Source: Juglans regia
Lineage: Eukaryota; Streptophyta; Magnoliopsida; Fagales; Juglandaceae
Direction: 5' to 3'
Assembly: GCF_001411555.2 (NCBI RefSeq)
Contig: NW_023361643.1
Coordinates: 310,001 to 374,000, forward strand
Length of the DNA stretch: 64,000 bases
The translations under genes were made by a program, and so were the position numbers. How positions within the stretch are numbered: position 1 is the first letter of the stretch; each line of letters starts with the position of its first letter. Below, piece after piece: positions 34,551 to 46,990 of the stretch. The notes under the pieces were generated by a model. That model had not been told where the DNA came from and did not search any database. It worked only from the letters and a program-made list of their open reading frames with translations.

Positions 34551-35372
34551 GTGGCACCGTCTATGGGATTTGTATAGATCTTGTGGATCTTATGTGTACT
34601 TCGTACCCCACAACAACTTGTTCCAGGCAACTCGGGAGTCAAGAACGACAGTGTTGACAAGCATGGAAGCTCACCGACAGGGAGGCGAAACTCTCGGAAT
34701 TGGAGGGGGAGACGTCATAGAAGGGAGGCGAGATAACGCTCAAGAAGAGGCACCTCTGAGTGGCGGGGTGAATGCCATATGTCCAACAATGTGTGACTGG
34801 GCCTTACTGCAACCGCCTGAACGTGCTCCAGTTGAAGGCGAAATCTGAGATGAGCAAACACTTAGAAAGGTGGAACCGAACAAGCTATTGGAGTTCATCC
34901 CCTTAAACTCAAACTGATAGGAGGCCACTACGAGGGTCGGCAGTGAGATGACACTTGAAATGCGAAGTGCCATACAACAACTCCTCACCAAACACCAAGA
35001 TGTCTTCGCCTGGGGCCACGAAGACATACCCGAAATAGCCCTCGAGATCATACAACATTGTCTTAGTGTGGACCCAGAGGCCAAAAGGGGTAAGGTAGAA
35101 ACACCGAAGTTTCAGCGCAGAAAAGAATGTTGCCATAGCAGAGGAAGTCGACTGCCTGCTATCTGCCGAATTCATCCGAAGAAGCCCGCTATCCAGAATG
35201 GTTGTCCAACGTGGTACTAGTAAAAAATCCAAGCGGCTAGTGGAGAATGTGTGTCAACTTTACCGACCTCAATAAAGCATGCCCGAAGGATAGCTTTCTA
35301 CTCCTCGGCATCGATTTGATCATTGACTCCAAGACAGGGTATTGTATGCTAAGCTTCATGGATATTTTATAA
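34551..35372 (+). pseudogene. Gypsy gag start joined to reverse transcriptase start, truncated
   Basis: A gag-like frame begins MEAHRQGGETLG at 34662. From about 34866 the sequence reads LRKVEPNKLLEF, TRVGSEMTLEMRSAIQQLL and HQDVFAWGHEDIPEI, then broken frames with EFIRRSPLSRMV-like, CVNFTDLNKACPKD-like and DLIIDSKT-like pieces. These match the N-terminal part of the gypsy reverse transcriptase region. Most of gag and all of protease are deleted. The element stops near 35372, in the LSFMD stretch, against another retroelement. Confidence 0.75.
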
Positions 35373-35384
35373 TGAGTAACAGAG

Positions 35385-35992
35385 CTTATTTGTTTCAAAC
35401 TTGTAAGAGCCTCCATTGGATCATCATACGCAGATGACCCATACCTAATTTGCACAGACTGAGTAAACTCCTCCTAAGAAAGAAAAGAACTAGCCTCACT
35501 TACATCTTGGAACCAGATAAGAGCCTCCTCATCCACATGAAATGATGTAAAAAAAATTCTTTGCCCTGGTGGTACTTGATTAAAAAGAAAATATTAGTTG
35601 GCCTTGTAAATCCAAGCTGATGGATTTCTACCTCCAAATCTTGGAAACTCTAACTTTATACCTTTTACAAAGGCTCTGTCACCCATGTCACGATGCAAAA
35701 CCTCACCCACACCTTCATTTACATCATTACGGCCAAGATTCTGAACTTCTTGAAAGTTCCTTCCCATTTGACCATTGCCATTTGAATTATTGCAAGAGAT
35801 TCTGGAAATGTGTTGCAGGAACTCAGAAAACCTATTTTCTTACATCTCCCTATCCATTCTGACTGTTTCTTGTTATTGAACTAACGCTACTATAGCATCT
35901 TCAATCTACTTCTGCTACCTTTCTTCTTGTTGTTGTCAAAGATGGTTCACCAAATCTACAATCTGAGCATAGGATCGCGTACCTCCTACCAT
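35385..35992 (-). pseudogene. Retrotransposon gag fragment of element A
   Basis: On the minus strand it starts MVGGTRSYAQIVDLVNH at 35992 and continues IKLEFPRFGGRNPSAWIYKANQYF, GQRIFFTSFHVDEEALIWFQD, then QIRYGSSAYDDPMEAL. This is the retrotrans_gag pattern (PF03732). Several stops break it, for example in the N-terminal coiled-coil region. A primer-binding-site-like TTGGTATCAA lies just upstream (36007-36016). Everything after about 35385 is missing. Confidence 0.75.
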
Positions 35993-36070
35993 GGCACACC
36001 AACAAGTTGATACCAATTGTGATGGCCACTTCTTTTGCAAGGGAACAAGACTACTTCGAGGGAGTCAACC

Positions 36071-38126
36071 TGTGGCGCCCCCAACCTCCATGTAAGGAAA
36101 TACGAGAATCGAGACACCAGGATGATAACAACACGGGTCACGCATCCCAATGATAAGAGCTAAGTGTGTGTAACATGCAACAGTGCACAACAAAAGTCGC
36201 AGCAGTTAATATAAATAAGTCAACTAAGTACTAGAAAGTTAAATACAAATATCCAAAACAAATTACCTTTAAAAAAGTTATATAGTCATCCAAACTAAAT
36301 GTATTACAAGTTCCAAATACAGATACGAGTGATCCCAAATCACTCCTTGAGTGGAGCCGAATCCTCAGGCTCACCCTCATCCTCATCTGCATCGAAATCT
36401 GTGTTACCATAAAACGATACCATAAGTATGTATAAACCAAACAACTCACGAGATAAAAATGTATTAATGCAACCAACAAACATATCCCAAAACTTTATTT
36501 TTCTCGAAAATGATTATTTTCCAACACATGCTAAAAATCCCATTTTAGCCAAAAATATAATCCGACATTTTTTTCCAGAAAATGATTCACAGAAAAACCA
36601 ACCATTTATCGGACACTATAGGCAGGAATCGCAGGCGGGACTATACCACCATCCCTACCACGTGCACCGTAGGCAGGAATCACAGGCGGGACTCTACCAC
36701 CATCCTTACAGTTCCTTTCCACACAATGAATACATATCAGAGCACTGTAGGTGGGAATCACAGATGGGACACAACCACCATCCCTACCGCGTGCACCATA
36801 GGCAGGAATCACAGGCGGGACTACCACAATCACTGCTTACCACCATCCCTATAGTCTCTTTCCTTTCACATGAAAATCCAATTTTCAATAAACACATGAA
36901 CATAGATGCAATTACACGAAAACCCAGTATCATTTACAAACATGAACATGCGTGCAAACATGCAATGTACAAGAGACGACATCAATACCCAACAACCAAC
37001 AAATCCCAATATAAATCAATCACACAAACAACTCCATCCTCCAATCCATCAGACCCCCGTACTCCTCAGACTTAGTCCCGCATAACCAACCAGTTCACAG
37101 TGAAATGAATTAGTGCAAAAATATATTTAAATCATGAAAGTTCTTTGGAAAAATACTTACAACGCTATATAATAATTTTCGAGGGATCACGGAGCTGCAA
37201 GAAGTGGCAACACAACTACAGAACAGTGCCAAATGCATTGTGGCCGTGAGTCTCAAAGATCCACTTTTGAACGGGTGCAAACGAAGACCCGAGATTGATA
37301 GGGTAGGGCTTAGGGATGTCGGTGAAGCTAGTGGTGGTGGTGGTGGTGGTGGTTGGCCATGGGTGGCGGCATAAAGTCCAAAACGAAAATGGTGTTGAAT
37401 GTGCTTCACCAGTGGCGGATCAGAGCTAGGGTTGGGTGCATTGGGTTTCTATGAGGTCGAGGATGAAGTAGTGAAGAAATGGTGGCCGGAGGTGGCGCGA
37501 CGGCAGCGCTGGAGTAAAGAGAAGGCCGTGGCTTGGTGTTGTATGTGGGAGCAAACGGCAGTGCGAGAGGAGCTGAGATCGAAGGGGAGGGGTCGCCAGC
37601 AGGTGGGGAAGGAGGTGGGCTAGGTGGTGAGGCACACGGCAGCTCGCGGCGATGGCTGGGTGGAGGAGAAGCAACGCACGGGGAGAGGGAGAGAGGGGGC
37701 GTCGCACGGGACAGAAGCAGAGGGAGAAGAAAATGAAGAAAAAGAAAAGAAAAGAAGAAAAGAAAAAGAGAGGAAAGAAAAAATGGAGGGAAAGAAATGA
37801 GGTCCAATCCTCACATCTTGGGTCACAAAAATGATCCAACGGAAATGATTTCAAAACAGCATGTAAAAATAAAATAATTCAAACGTAGTGATTAAATGAA
37901 AATAAAATAATTAAATCCAACAATAAGTTAATTTAATATAAAAAGTAATTTAAATGCATAACAAAAATTAATATTAAGAAAACACATCAAAATAATTTTC
38001 ACAAAATTTAAAAATTATAAAAATAAACCAACTAAAAATCTAACAATTTTAAAACAAGATAATAAATTTTTGAATTAATAAAAATAAATCCATAAATAAA
38101 AATACACTAAAATACGGGATGTTACA
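36071..38126 (-). mobile_element. Solo LTR B, 2056 bp, nested in element A's LTR
   Basis: On the minus strand it starts TGTAACATCCCG (38126) and ends GGGGGCGCCACA (36071). The flanks CAACC (36066-36070) and CAACT (38127-38131) are a 5-bp target duplication with one difference. There is no internal coding region. The long serine/proline-rich open frames at 37406-37854 are low-complexity LTR sequence. Confidence 0.8.
36619..36855. repeat. Minisatellite in solo LTR B
   Basis: Four copies of a motif like AGGCAGGAATCACAGGCGGG followed by an ACCACCATCCCTA stretch, at irregular spacing. Related wording occurs in many plant gypsy LTRs. Confidence 0.7.
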
Positions 38127-38152
38127 CAACTTCTAGAACTATGATCAAGAAT

Positions 38153-38153
<1 letters not shown>

Positions 38154-38206
<53 letters not shown>
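38154..38206. repeat. GA microsatellite
   Basis: About 26 uninterrupted GA repeats. Confidence 0.97.
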
Positions 38207-38209
<3 letters not shown>

Positions 38210-38505
38210 GAATTTGACTGAACACCAGAGTTGGCCTCATCTTCCAACTCGTGGTTGATTTATACTGATTATGAAAGATGATGATCAAAACAACAGTGTT
38301 CAATCAACTATACTACACATTTATGACCTGTCGTTTGACAACACTTATTAAACTTCATTTAACGAAACGATGTCGTATGAAATCTGTGTTAACTAACTAA
38401 CTGCCATGATAGTCTATTTCTTCACTTCAGAGTTTCACTTCAGTTCTTCAGCTTCTGCACTTCACTTCAGACCTCCAACCCATCATCTTCTTCCAGCCTG
38501 TAACA

Positions 38506-39589
38506 CATATTTACCTTACCGTACATGGAAAAATTTAAAAGGGCATTGCTACTATGTTGCCCCAATTATATGGCTTATTTTTTCCATATAGCATTTCTAT
38601 TTTCTCAATTTAAAAATCACAAACATTGTTGCATGAAACAAGTCATAGTTATATGCACAAAATGGTCTTAGAGAATGTGAGGACAAAAAACTGTTTGGCT
38701 ATGGGGAAAAAATCTGCCAGTACCTCAAGTAAGAGAATACATTAATGAGTCTGCTAACTTGCAAATAGGAAATGAAAACAACAATGAAAATTATAAGTAA
38801 AGAAAAAATCAATGACAAAGTCAAATCTAGATAGACATCATGACCTGATCACTTGACTACGGAGCTTGGTTGGCAACGAACCTCACATCAACATCTAAAT
38901 TCTCACTGAGTTCGACCAGACAAGGACTAATTGTCTTCTCCACCACTTGCATTGTTCAAAAATCATCCCAAACAATACTCAAATCATTATTAGACAAGGC
39001 AAGTAGGATAATGAATTCATTTCAGTGGACTACCTTAGTTATCCATGTCACCATCACCAAATGGGAAGGATACAGGAGTATTGGTAAAGAAGACATCCCT
39101 ACTCTAATTCCAAGTGCATTTGACCATATGATACAAATTGTCCCGACAACTTAAACCAGAAGGAAGGGATGAATTTAATAATTTGGTTAATATTGTAATA
39201 TTGCTCCTTATGTGTTGGCCAGATTTCCTCTTAATAAATGGGCCCAACACAGAAAAATTATTTTGAAGTGAGGGTACAAACTCATAAAATGTCTCTAATA
39301 TCATGTTAAATCATCAATTGTCTAAAAAACTTTGTGTAGTAGAAATAGGTGAATTTTATCTAATGTTAGAAGAAAAATGTTATCTAAACTTACAATCTTA
39401 CTCTTATAATCATACGTGCTAATGTGTCAGCTATTGAAATAGTGAAGATTTCGAAATTCGAATAATAATAAAAAAAAAACTAATAAAATGGGACTGCCAC
39501 ACAATAGATTTAAGATTGTACATAAAGTTATGCATACTCGTAGCACTACGTACTCATGTTAGAATAACATCAGTTCTAAATTCAAAACA
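38506..39589. other. Gene-free spacer with a dispersed repeat
   Basis: No gene is recognised. Bases 38835-39060 share GGAGCTTGGTTGGCAACGAA and ACATCAACATC with repeats at 48960-49190 and 50240-50430, and then a second shared block around 38985-39040 (GGCAAGTAGGATAATGAA) with 49210-49250. The origin of this repeat is unknown. The rest is AT-rich. Confidence 0.55.
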
Positions 39590-39603
39590 CACTACAACAT
39601 AAT

Positions 39604-39660
39604 TACTTTTTAGTGACGGTTGGAAAATTGTGACAGCCCCCAAACCGTCACTAAAAAATA
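39604..39660. repeat. Terminal hairpin at the left end of CACTA-3
   Basis: TTTTAGTGACGGTT pairs with AACCGTCACTAAAA across a loop of about 20 bases, just inside the TIR. The right end has a matching hairpin (47708-47730). Confidence 0.8.
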
Positions 39661-39714
39661 TTTTCTGTGATGGTTTTTCGAAATCGCTATTGAAGACAGA
39701 TGATATTTTTTTTA

Positions 39715-39845
39715 CGTTCGATCGGAGAGCAAAATTACGTTCAAACATCACATATACGTTCGAACATTGTGGCCACCAACGTGAGAAAGTGAAATGTTTT
39801 GGCGCCAACGTTCGAAAGTTAGTAAGTAACGTTCGAACGTTAATT
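39715..39845. repeat. GTTCGAAC repeats, left end of CACTA-3
   Basis: Copies near 39716, 39739, 39754, 39810 and 39832, the last two as ACGTTCGAA variants. Confidence 0.75.
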
Positions 39846-40139
39846 GTAAATTTAAATTAAATATGACTCTAAATTAAAAATTATGTGGTTTTTATAGTGC
39901 ATAATTTGTGAACAAGTCTAAAAAATTGTAATATATATTTACATACACACAATTTGTAAAATATAATTATATAATTATATATGTAAATATATATTTAGGT
40001 TTATAAATATTTGAAGTGCAGTGATTTAGTATTAAAGTTGAAAAATCTAACATTAAAAAAGATTGAGAATTGAAATAAAAAAAACAATAGATATATTAAA
40101 TAATATTGTTTCTTACATGTATTAAAAGCAAAATACAAA

Positions 40140-40676
40140 ATATGATAGAATTTCGTAAACAACACTCAGACGAACGCGTTGTTCACAAAATTCGTACTCC
40201 GTATCTCCTCAGTCAAGCTATCAACCATCTCGTTGAGGATACCTAAATGATGGGCTATCTCGGCGACAGACTCCTCTACAACCATGATTTGTCAATCGAT
40301 ATGTGCAGTCAATTGTGAGATCATCGCATCAACCCAAGCAGGCATCGCATCTCCCAAAGATGTACTTGTTGGTTGCTTTACTCCCCACATCGGGCCCGGG
40401 CTACGTCAAAGGAGTTAGATCCGCTGCAGGGGGTGGCTGATGTGGAGAATACCCCCTCGTCTGTCCAATGTTACATCGATGCATGCCCATGTCAAGGGGG
40501 CACATATGATCTGTGACCCACTCCTCCGATTGGAGTGTCACTCTCCGAGCAAGTAATAGCCGGCTGATGATGACACTGTATGAGAGGTTGTTCGTGGAGA
40601 CGATACTAACCTCGTAACAGATCCTCTCAAAGATGCGCAGTGGCAAATCGATGGGATCTCCACGTGCCACTCATAT
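40140..40676 (-). pseudogene. Transposase_32-like C-terminal remnant in CACTA-3
   Basis: On the minus strand it reads ARGDPIDLPLRIFERICYE, NNLSYSVIISRLLL, then a stop and a coiled-coil-like tail (LGILNEMVDSLTEEI). The LP.R.IF..I pattern and its junction with the LLRIA end of the CACTA-2 copy indicate the second half of the same Transposase_32-like protein. The first half is missing. It points away from the main transposase, as in CACTA-2. Confidence 0.6.
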
Positions 40677-40719
40677 CAAAATTCAGAAAATTTTCGCTCA
40701 ATTTCCTCACCTCTGTTAT

Positions 40720-41010
40720 GATTTGAAACGTTCAAACATTAAAATTTTTTGTTCGAAGGTTAATCGATGAAATTTACTGAAAAATTTATAAACGTTCAAA
40801 CGTTAAATTCTCGTACGTTCTAACATGAAAATTAAAGTGTCGGAAATTTCCCGCTAGATTACGGGCTCTGTCGTAGGAAGATACGTTTGAACATGTATAT
40901 TTAACGTTCGAACGTTATCTGCCGAAAATTTAGATGAAATTTTTTAACGTTCGAACGTTTCATCTAAAAATTGGGTAGGATATTTTAACGTTCAAACGTT
41001 CCATCTAATG
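40720..41010. repeat. GTTCGAAC repeats between the divergent genes of CACTA-3
   Basis: Variants such as AACGTTCGAACGTT near 40907 and 40947, and degenerate copies near 40730, 40753, 40793 and 40990. Confidence 0.75.
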
Positions 41011-42397
41011 ATTTAGTTTTTGCATGAATACACGCATGGGAGGAAGCAGACTCATTTATGCTGCTTCTCCCGTTCGCAAAAATAACCGAGAGAGAGACGG
41101 TAAGAGAGGGTCTTGGGTTAGAGAGAGAGAGAGGGGGTTAGAGTGAGAGAGAGTTGAGTGAGAGATGGTTAATATTTTGGAACTGTAGCTCCATTGATTT
41201 TGGTAAGGAAAAACTCTTTTTATTTTTTATTTTTTTATATTTTATGATATTTTTCTCGTGTTTTTTTATATATATATATATTAACAAGTTAGTTTTGTAT
41301 TTTTTCGAAGGATTGGTTGTTTTGGCAAGTTGAAAGCTTTTAATTTGTAAGAAGATATTGTGAGTGCTAGGTATATTTCTAAACTTTAGCAATATTTTTA
41401 TACATTTTGTTGTGATTTTATTGTGGATAATGATGAATATGGGATGTGTATAATGTGAGTTTTTTGAAGGACTTTGTGAATTGGATATGGGTAGAGTATT
41501 TTGAGTTGAGTAGTAAATTTTGATTGTATATATACATAGTGAATGTGTATCAATTGGTTATTGATGAATTAGAAGGAATTAAATTGTTTATATTGATGAA
41601 TTAGAAGGAAATCTTTGTGATATGGATTGTGTAATATGATTAATTAATATGGAAAATTGTGTTGTGTTTATGCTTACTCTTGAAATATTGTGATTACTGT
41701 TTGTGAATTTTGTGAATATTTTGTGAGTTTATGATGTTCATTGATGAATTAATGTGTTTAAAAATATTGTTGTGGGAGTATTGTGAATCTGTTGTGATAT
41801 GGATTTGAAATATTGTGATTATTGTTTGTGAATTTTTATTGAATATGTTTATATGGTTAGAAATAAATTGTGTTTAGTTTGTGGATTTATTTGAATTTTT
41901 TGATATAATATGTTTTGATGTTTTTTGAATTTGTTCTTTAACATGAAAATTATAAGTTTAGGAACTTAGTTTAAGTTAAAATTAAAACATTTAATATGAG
42001 AATTAATATTTAATATTTAATAAGTATATATAATATATTCATATTAATTTAGTTAAAACTGTCCAGTGTGGACAGTTTGAGATTATATTATTTGTATTGC
42101 ACATTTTTGTTACTCCTTCTCTCCACGTTTAATATGAAGTTTTGGTGTCTTCCTCTACTGTTCTTAGGGTCACAATCCCTCTATGTGAACATGTATACTT
42201 GGAGAACCATGGGGAGGTGCTGTCGAAATTTCTACTAACGTGGAAAGTAGTAGAGTGACGAGATTTGTGCAATATGGATAATATATTCTCGAATGGGATA
42301 GGACCAACTACCTTATCAAAAAAGCAACGAGAATTGGAGCAGGACATGCATGTAAATTTTCTATGTACGTGTTATTAATAGATAGATGTTTTTAGAA
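41011..42397 (+). other. Leader region before the CACTA-3 transposase
   Basis: A GA-rich stretch (41088-41165) then T- and TG-rich DNA with repeated TTGTGATATGGATT and ATTGATGAATTAGAAGGAA words (for example 41562 and 41597). Bases 42060-42360 match CACTA-4 at 56950-57300. No protein is recognised. Confidence 0.5.
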
Positions 42398-42830
42398 ATG
42401 GACAAAAGTTGGATGCATCTAGGTGATAGACTCGAAAAGGATTACGTATCCTATACGCGTGGAGTAAGAACCTTAATTGATTTTGTACAGGCCTCAGCTG
42501 ATAGTTGTACTTACATTAAGTGTCCATGTCGAAGATGTAAAAATCTGTGTGTGATAGGGTTAGATGAAGTTGATAGGGTATACCAGATGGGTACTGAATG
42601 GTGAACCGTATGAACAGTCAGCGGATGTATTGGTCGATCATCCAAATTATTTGCGGCACATGGATGATGATTATGAGCAGGATAAGATGGAGGAGATGTT
42701 GGGTGACATTAGAACTGTGATGTTTATGGATGAGGTTGACGTCAATGCCTCAAGTGGCCGAGGGACAAAATTTCGCTGCAAGGTGGGAAGATGCAAAGCG
42801 TGAGATTTATCTAGGCTGTACAAAACATTC
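42398..42830 (+). pseudogene. CACTA-3 transposase N-terminus, transposase-associated domain
   Basis: MDKSWMHLGDRLEKDY with the Trp intact, then YIKCPCRRCKNLC. A deletion after LDEVD removes the SHIFLNSMDL-like part that CACTA-4 retains and changes the frame. The frame then reads RWVLNGEPY and an acidic stretch. It ends at KMSFIV, where a 13-bp unit (GGTTGCTTCACAC) is repeated at 42851-42888 and breaks the frame. Confidence 0.85.
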
Positions 42831-42899
42831 CAAAATGTCGTTTATTGTGTGGTTGCTTCACACGGTTGCTTCACACGATTGCTTCACATTAAGTTATTG

Positions 42900-44770
42900 T
42901 GCGGGATGTCGACGAAAGTAATAAACATGGTATTGGACTTATTTAATGAGGTGCTTCCGAAGGGTCTGCATTGCTGAAGAACTTTTACGAAGCGAAACAA
43001 TTGAGAAATGGATTAGGATTTAAGTACAAGTCCATACATGCATGCAAGAATGATTGTGTTTTATTTTGGAAGGAGAATGAGGAGAAACAAGCATGTCCTG
43101 TATGCGGAGAGTCGAGCTGGAAGGATAAGAAAAATGTGCTGGTTAAGGTGTTGTGGTATTTTCCCTTGAGACCTAGGTTGCAAAAACCATATATGTGTAA
43201 GAGAACAGCTCATAATTTGAGGTAACACGATGAGAAAAGAGTTAAGGATGATGCATATATGTGGCACCCAGCTGACTCACTTGCGTGGGAATCTTTCGAT
43301 AATCAATACCCAAAGTTTGGGATAGAAGCTCAGAACGTGCACCTAGGACTCACAACCAATGGATTCAACTCTTTTGGGAATATGAGTACAAGTTATATCA
43401 CTTGGCCCATAGTGTTGATTCCGTACAATCATCCATCATGGAGGTGCATGAAGGCGCCCAACTTTTTGTTAACTTTACTTATCCCTGGCCCGAGATCACC
43501 TGGGAATGACATTGACGTATTCATGCACCCGTTGATTGAAGAGCTAAAATAGTTATGGGAAACAGGCGTCACAACTTATGATGCATCCACGTCAACATAT
43601 TTTCAGATGCATGTTGCGGTAATGCGAATGATAAATTACTTTCCGGCATATAGAAATATTTCCGGCTGGAATACGAAAGGGAAGATATCATGTCCGACAT
43701 GTAATAAAGAAATTGCTAGTGAGTGGTTAAAATATTCTCCAAAGTTGTATTTCGTGGGTCATTGATGTTATCTACCAACAAATCATGCATGGAGAAGAGA
43801 ATGTGCTAAGTTTGATAGGAGAGTAGAGGACAAAATTGCACCAAATGAGTTGTTTGGAGAAGAGATAGTGGAACAGTTGGTGCATGTTAGAGCAAACAAT
43901 TTTGACAAAGGTCGGGGAAAGAACAAGAGAAAACAAGGTGCAACAGAATTGAATTGGACAAAGCGTAGTATTTTTTTTGACTTGCCGTATTGGTTGTCCT
44001 ACATGTTGCGACATAGTTCGGATGTAATACACATAGAGAAGAATATATGTGATAATATACTGGGTACATTGATGAGCATTAACAAAAAGACGAACGACAC
44101 GATCAAGACGAGGAAAAATCTTGTAAGAATGGGAATTAAACATAATCTACATTTGCGGGTAGAAGGTAATAGGGTGGTCATGCCGCATGCATGCTTTTCG
44201 ATGACGAGGGAGGAGAGAATGGACTTCTGCAAATAGTTGTAAGGTGTGAAGTTTCCAGATGGTTATGCTTCAAATATCGGTAAATGCGTGAGCTCTGATG
44301 ACTGGAAAATTAGTGGATTGAAAAGTTACGACTGTCATGTATTTTTGCAGAAGTTATTACCTGTGGGAATTTGTGGGAAGCTGACATCTAATGTACGTGT
44401 TGTCATATCTGAACTTTGTATGTTTTTTAAGGATTTGTGCGCTCGGGTAGTAAATCGAGATATGTTGCAGAAACTGAAAGAAGACATTGCTACTATACTA
44501 TGTAAATTCGAGCAGATCTTTCTACCATCATTTTTTGATGTCGTGGTCCATTTAGCAATACATTTATCTCCAGATGTACTGTTGGGTGGACCGGTGCAGT
44601 TCCGTTGGATGTATCCAGCTGAAAGATATTTGGGTCGACTGAAGCACACTGTTGGGAAAAAAAGCTAGAGCTAAGGGTTTAATAGCAGAGGCCTATATAC
44701 ATGATGAATGGTTAACATTTTCCTCTCTATATCTTCATGGTATTGAGACACAATTTAATCGTCAAGAGTG
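42900..44770 (+). pseudogene. CACTA-3 transposase, tnp2 and DUF4218
   Basis: Nearly full length by pattern: LLKNFYEAKQLRNGLGF, KNDCVLFWKEN, CPVCGESSW, VLWYFPLRPRLQ, HPADSLAWESF, NVHLGLTTNGFN, LLIPGPRSPGNDIDVF, CPTCNKE, then ELNWTKRSIFFDLPYW, LRHSSDVIHIEKN, RMDFCK, SYDCHVFLQKLL, PSFFDVVVHLAIHL and GGPVQFRWMYPAERYLG. Stops and frame changes occur at least near 43225, 43550, 43762, 44235 and 44660. Unlike CACTA-2 it keeps the VIHIEKN region. Confidence 0.88.
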
Positions 44771-44989
44771 AAATGCTGATCTTGCTACTCTGCCTCCTCG
44801 TGAGCTATTAATGTTTTCCTAGAATGTACGACCCTTGAGTGCACAAATGGGTTTCGATTTAATTGATGGAGAGTTGGGTAAAATTCGGTGGTATGTGCTA
44901 AATAATTACCTGTAGATTGATGACTATCTCAAGTATGTCGTTGCATGCTTCAAATAATTCTAGTTTCTTGAAGTTTAACTATAAATGTT

Positions 44990-45513
44990 GTATTCAAAAT
45001 ATACTTCTTTTGCACTTATATACAGTGAGCACATGGACAAACTTACAACTGAAGGCGTAGAGGAGATAGAGGCAAGACATGAGGAAGAATTTCCCTGATG
45101 GTTTGAACAACATGTATGAACTAAAATTATATATATGTTACATTTTGAAACTTTTAACTCTAGGTAACTTTTAATAAATATATATTTTTTCAATGGTTAG
45201 ATTTTGGAATAACGTGCTCGTGATCCAGAATTAATTTCTTCTGAATTGTATGCATTGGCCCGTAGCCCTTCAAATACAGCACTTTGATACACTACATGTA
45301 CAGTTCGAGGTTATAGATACTTTGGACCGTGAACGTAATAGAAAGACTCAAAACTTTTGTGTGTTGGTTGAGAGGAGTCATTGAACAGATGATATTGACT
45401 ATTATGATGTCATACGTGATATTATCGAATTGAAATATTTGGGTGGGATCAAGTTAACACGCAAGAGAACAACAACCAGTCGACACCTACCAGTAAGGAA
45501 ATGTTGTTGATAA
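44990..45513 (+). pseudogene. CACTA-3 transposase C-terminal exons, DUF4216 core deleted
   Basis: A short exon (45026-45115) reads EHMDKLTTEGVEEIEARHEEEFP. The next (45204-45510) reads ELISSELYALARSP, RKTQNFCVLVE and YYDVIRDIIELKYLGGIK in mixed frames, then ends SRHLPVRKC. The DUF4216 core (LF.C.W, DPFVLA) is absent. CACTA-4 has the same ending, so the deletion is ancestral. Confidence 0.78.
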
Positions 45514-45579
45514 TTAATTATATAGTTAATACTTTTGTCTCAATAACTATATAACTATAATTATACTATTATCATATAG

Positions 45580-46990
45580 TTGATGCATCTGCTTGTCGCA
45601 ATCATGGCTATACACGTGGTATCTCTCTTGAAAAAAATAGAAGGCACAGAAAACTCAAGATTACCATTCTTAATAATTCCACTGGAGGAGTGGATGATAG
45701 TGCAGCAGCGCTTTCTTCCTGTATTGCTATAGTAGTTCATGCTTATACTCCATTTTATATGTGCTCATGGCAAGATGTTCCGAATGAGATTAAGGAGCAC
45801 ATTCGAAATCATGTGCTGGTGAGTTTTCTTTGAGAGTATATTTTTTCACCTAGATTAATGTATCCTATTTTTTTTTTATCTAATTCACTCATTAGGATGA
45901 ATTTGACCTCGATTTTGGCTATAGCGATGATTTGAGAACTGTGAATGAGTTGATGGCTACACTATTCTGACATCACAAGGGACGATGCCATGACCACTTC
46001 AAGAAGTTTGAGACGTTGGAAGAGGCTGCACAGTCTCCTTTCCAGTAGAGGAAGTTAGATGATTGGAGAAAGTGTTGTGATCTTTTCGCATCTCTAGATT
46101 ATCAGGTATTCTACATTTATATCCTTTAATTATTTATATTTATATTCGTTCTATATATTATATGTATATATATTATAATAAACATTCTTAATTAATTTTG
46201 TAGCACTTAAATTCTACAAATGTACAAAATAGATCCGCTCTGACTGTCCACCATCATGCCTGTTCAATGTCATTCCACCGTCTTGTTGGAAAAATGATAA
46301 TTAAAAAATTATAGAATTAATTTACCTTTATGATATTCTTTTATTTAAGTACTAATATTATCTTTTTAAAATTGCTAATGTCACTTTGATAGAAATGTGA
46401 TGATTCTGAAAACTTTTCTCTCATTCATGTTTATGCTGCTGTTCACACAAATGAGCGTAGTGAGTGGATAGATCCTGCCGCTGCAGATAATTATGTAAGT
46501 AGTGTTAATTTTGTTAAATAAATTATGCAACATATGAATAATTTATTTTTTATTCATATTTATTTTAATATGTTACTTATTGTGTGTTTTCTTTCAAATT
46601 ATAGGAAAAAACGATGGAGATGTAGTCAGCTTCTGGGGAATCCTCTTCTAGTGACATAGACATATTCACGCAAGTGCTCGGGCCGCAGTCTAGTATGACA
46701 AGAGGTTTGGGACGATCTTTCAAGTATAGATTATCATGCTCCCCAACCTTATCGACTTTACAAATTAATAATCTTATTAAAGATTTAGAAGTTGCATGGC
46801 GCGATAATGAGTATATAAGGTCGAGATAGTAAGAGTTAGAGTCTCTGTTAGAGCGACAGTCTCATTTAGAGACGCATTTGCAAGACCAGCAGAGAGACTA
46901 GGAGGAAAGAATACGCAGTGAAGACCAAGAGTAAGTGCAGTGGGAGATGATGGTACAAATGGAGCGAGTTATGTCGTTGCAATAGAATTT
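45580..46990 (+). pseudogene. CACTA-3 Transposase_24 (Ptta) gene remnant
   Basis: Exon blocks separated by AT-rich introns: 45581-45822 (GYTRGISLEKNR, WQDVPNEIKEHI), 45895-46105 (FDLDFGYSD, KGRCHDHFKKF), 46204-46294, 46395-46495 (KCDDSENFSLIHVYA, RSEWIDPAAA) and 46604-46990 (SSSSDIDIFTQVLG, then a glutamate/glutamine-rich coiled coil). Stops occur at 45969, 46048, 46624, 46828 and later. It belongs to the family that binds CACTA subterminal repeats. Confidence 0.8.

Larger units (their letters stand above)
36018..38505 (-). mobile_element. LTR of element A, split by a solo LTR
   Basis: On the minus strand the LTR runs from TGTTACAGG (38505) through 38127, then resumes at 36070 and ends at GGCCATCACA (36018), next to the primer-binding-like site. 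Its net length is about 430 bp. A GA microsatellite (38154-38206) lies inside. The interruption is the solo LTR at 36071-38126. Confidence 0.6.

Noticed and set aside
37406..37854. Overlapping 133- and 142-codon frames on the minus strand
   Set aside because: Low-complexity proline, serine and phenylalanine runs inside a solo LTR.
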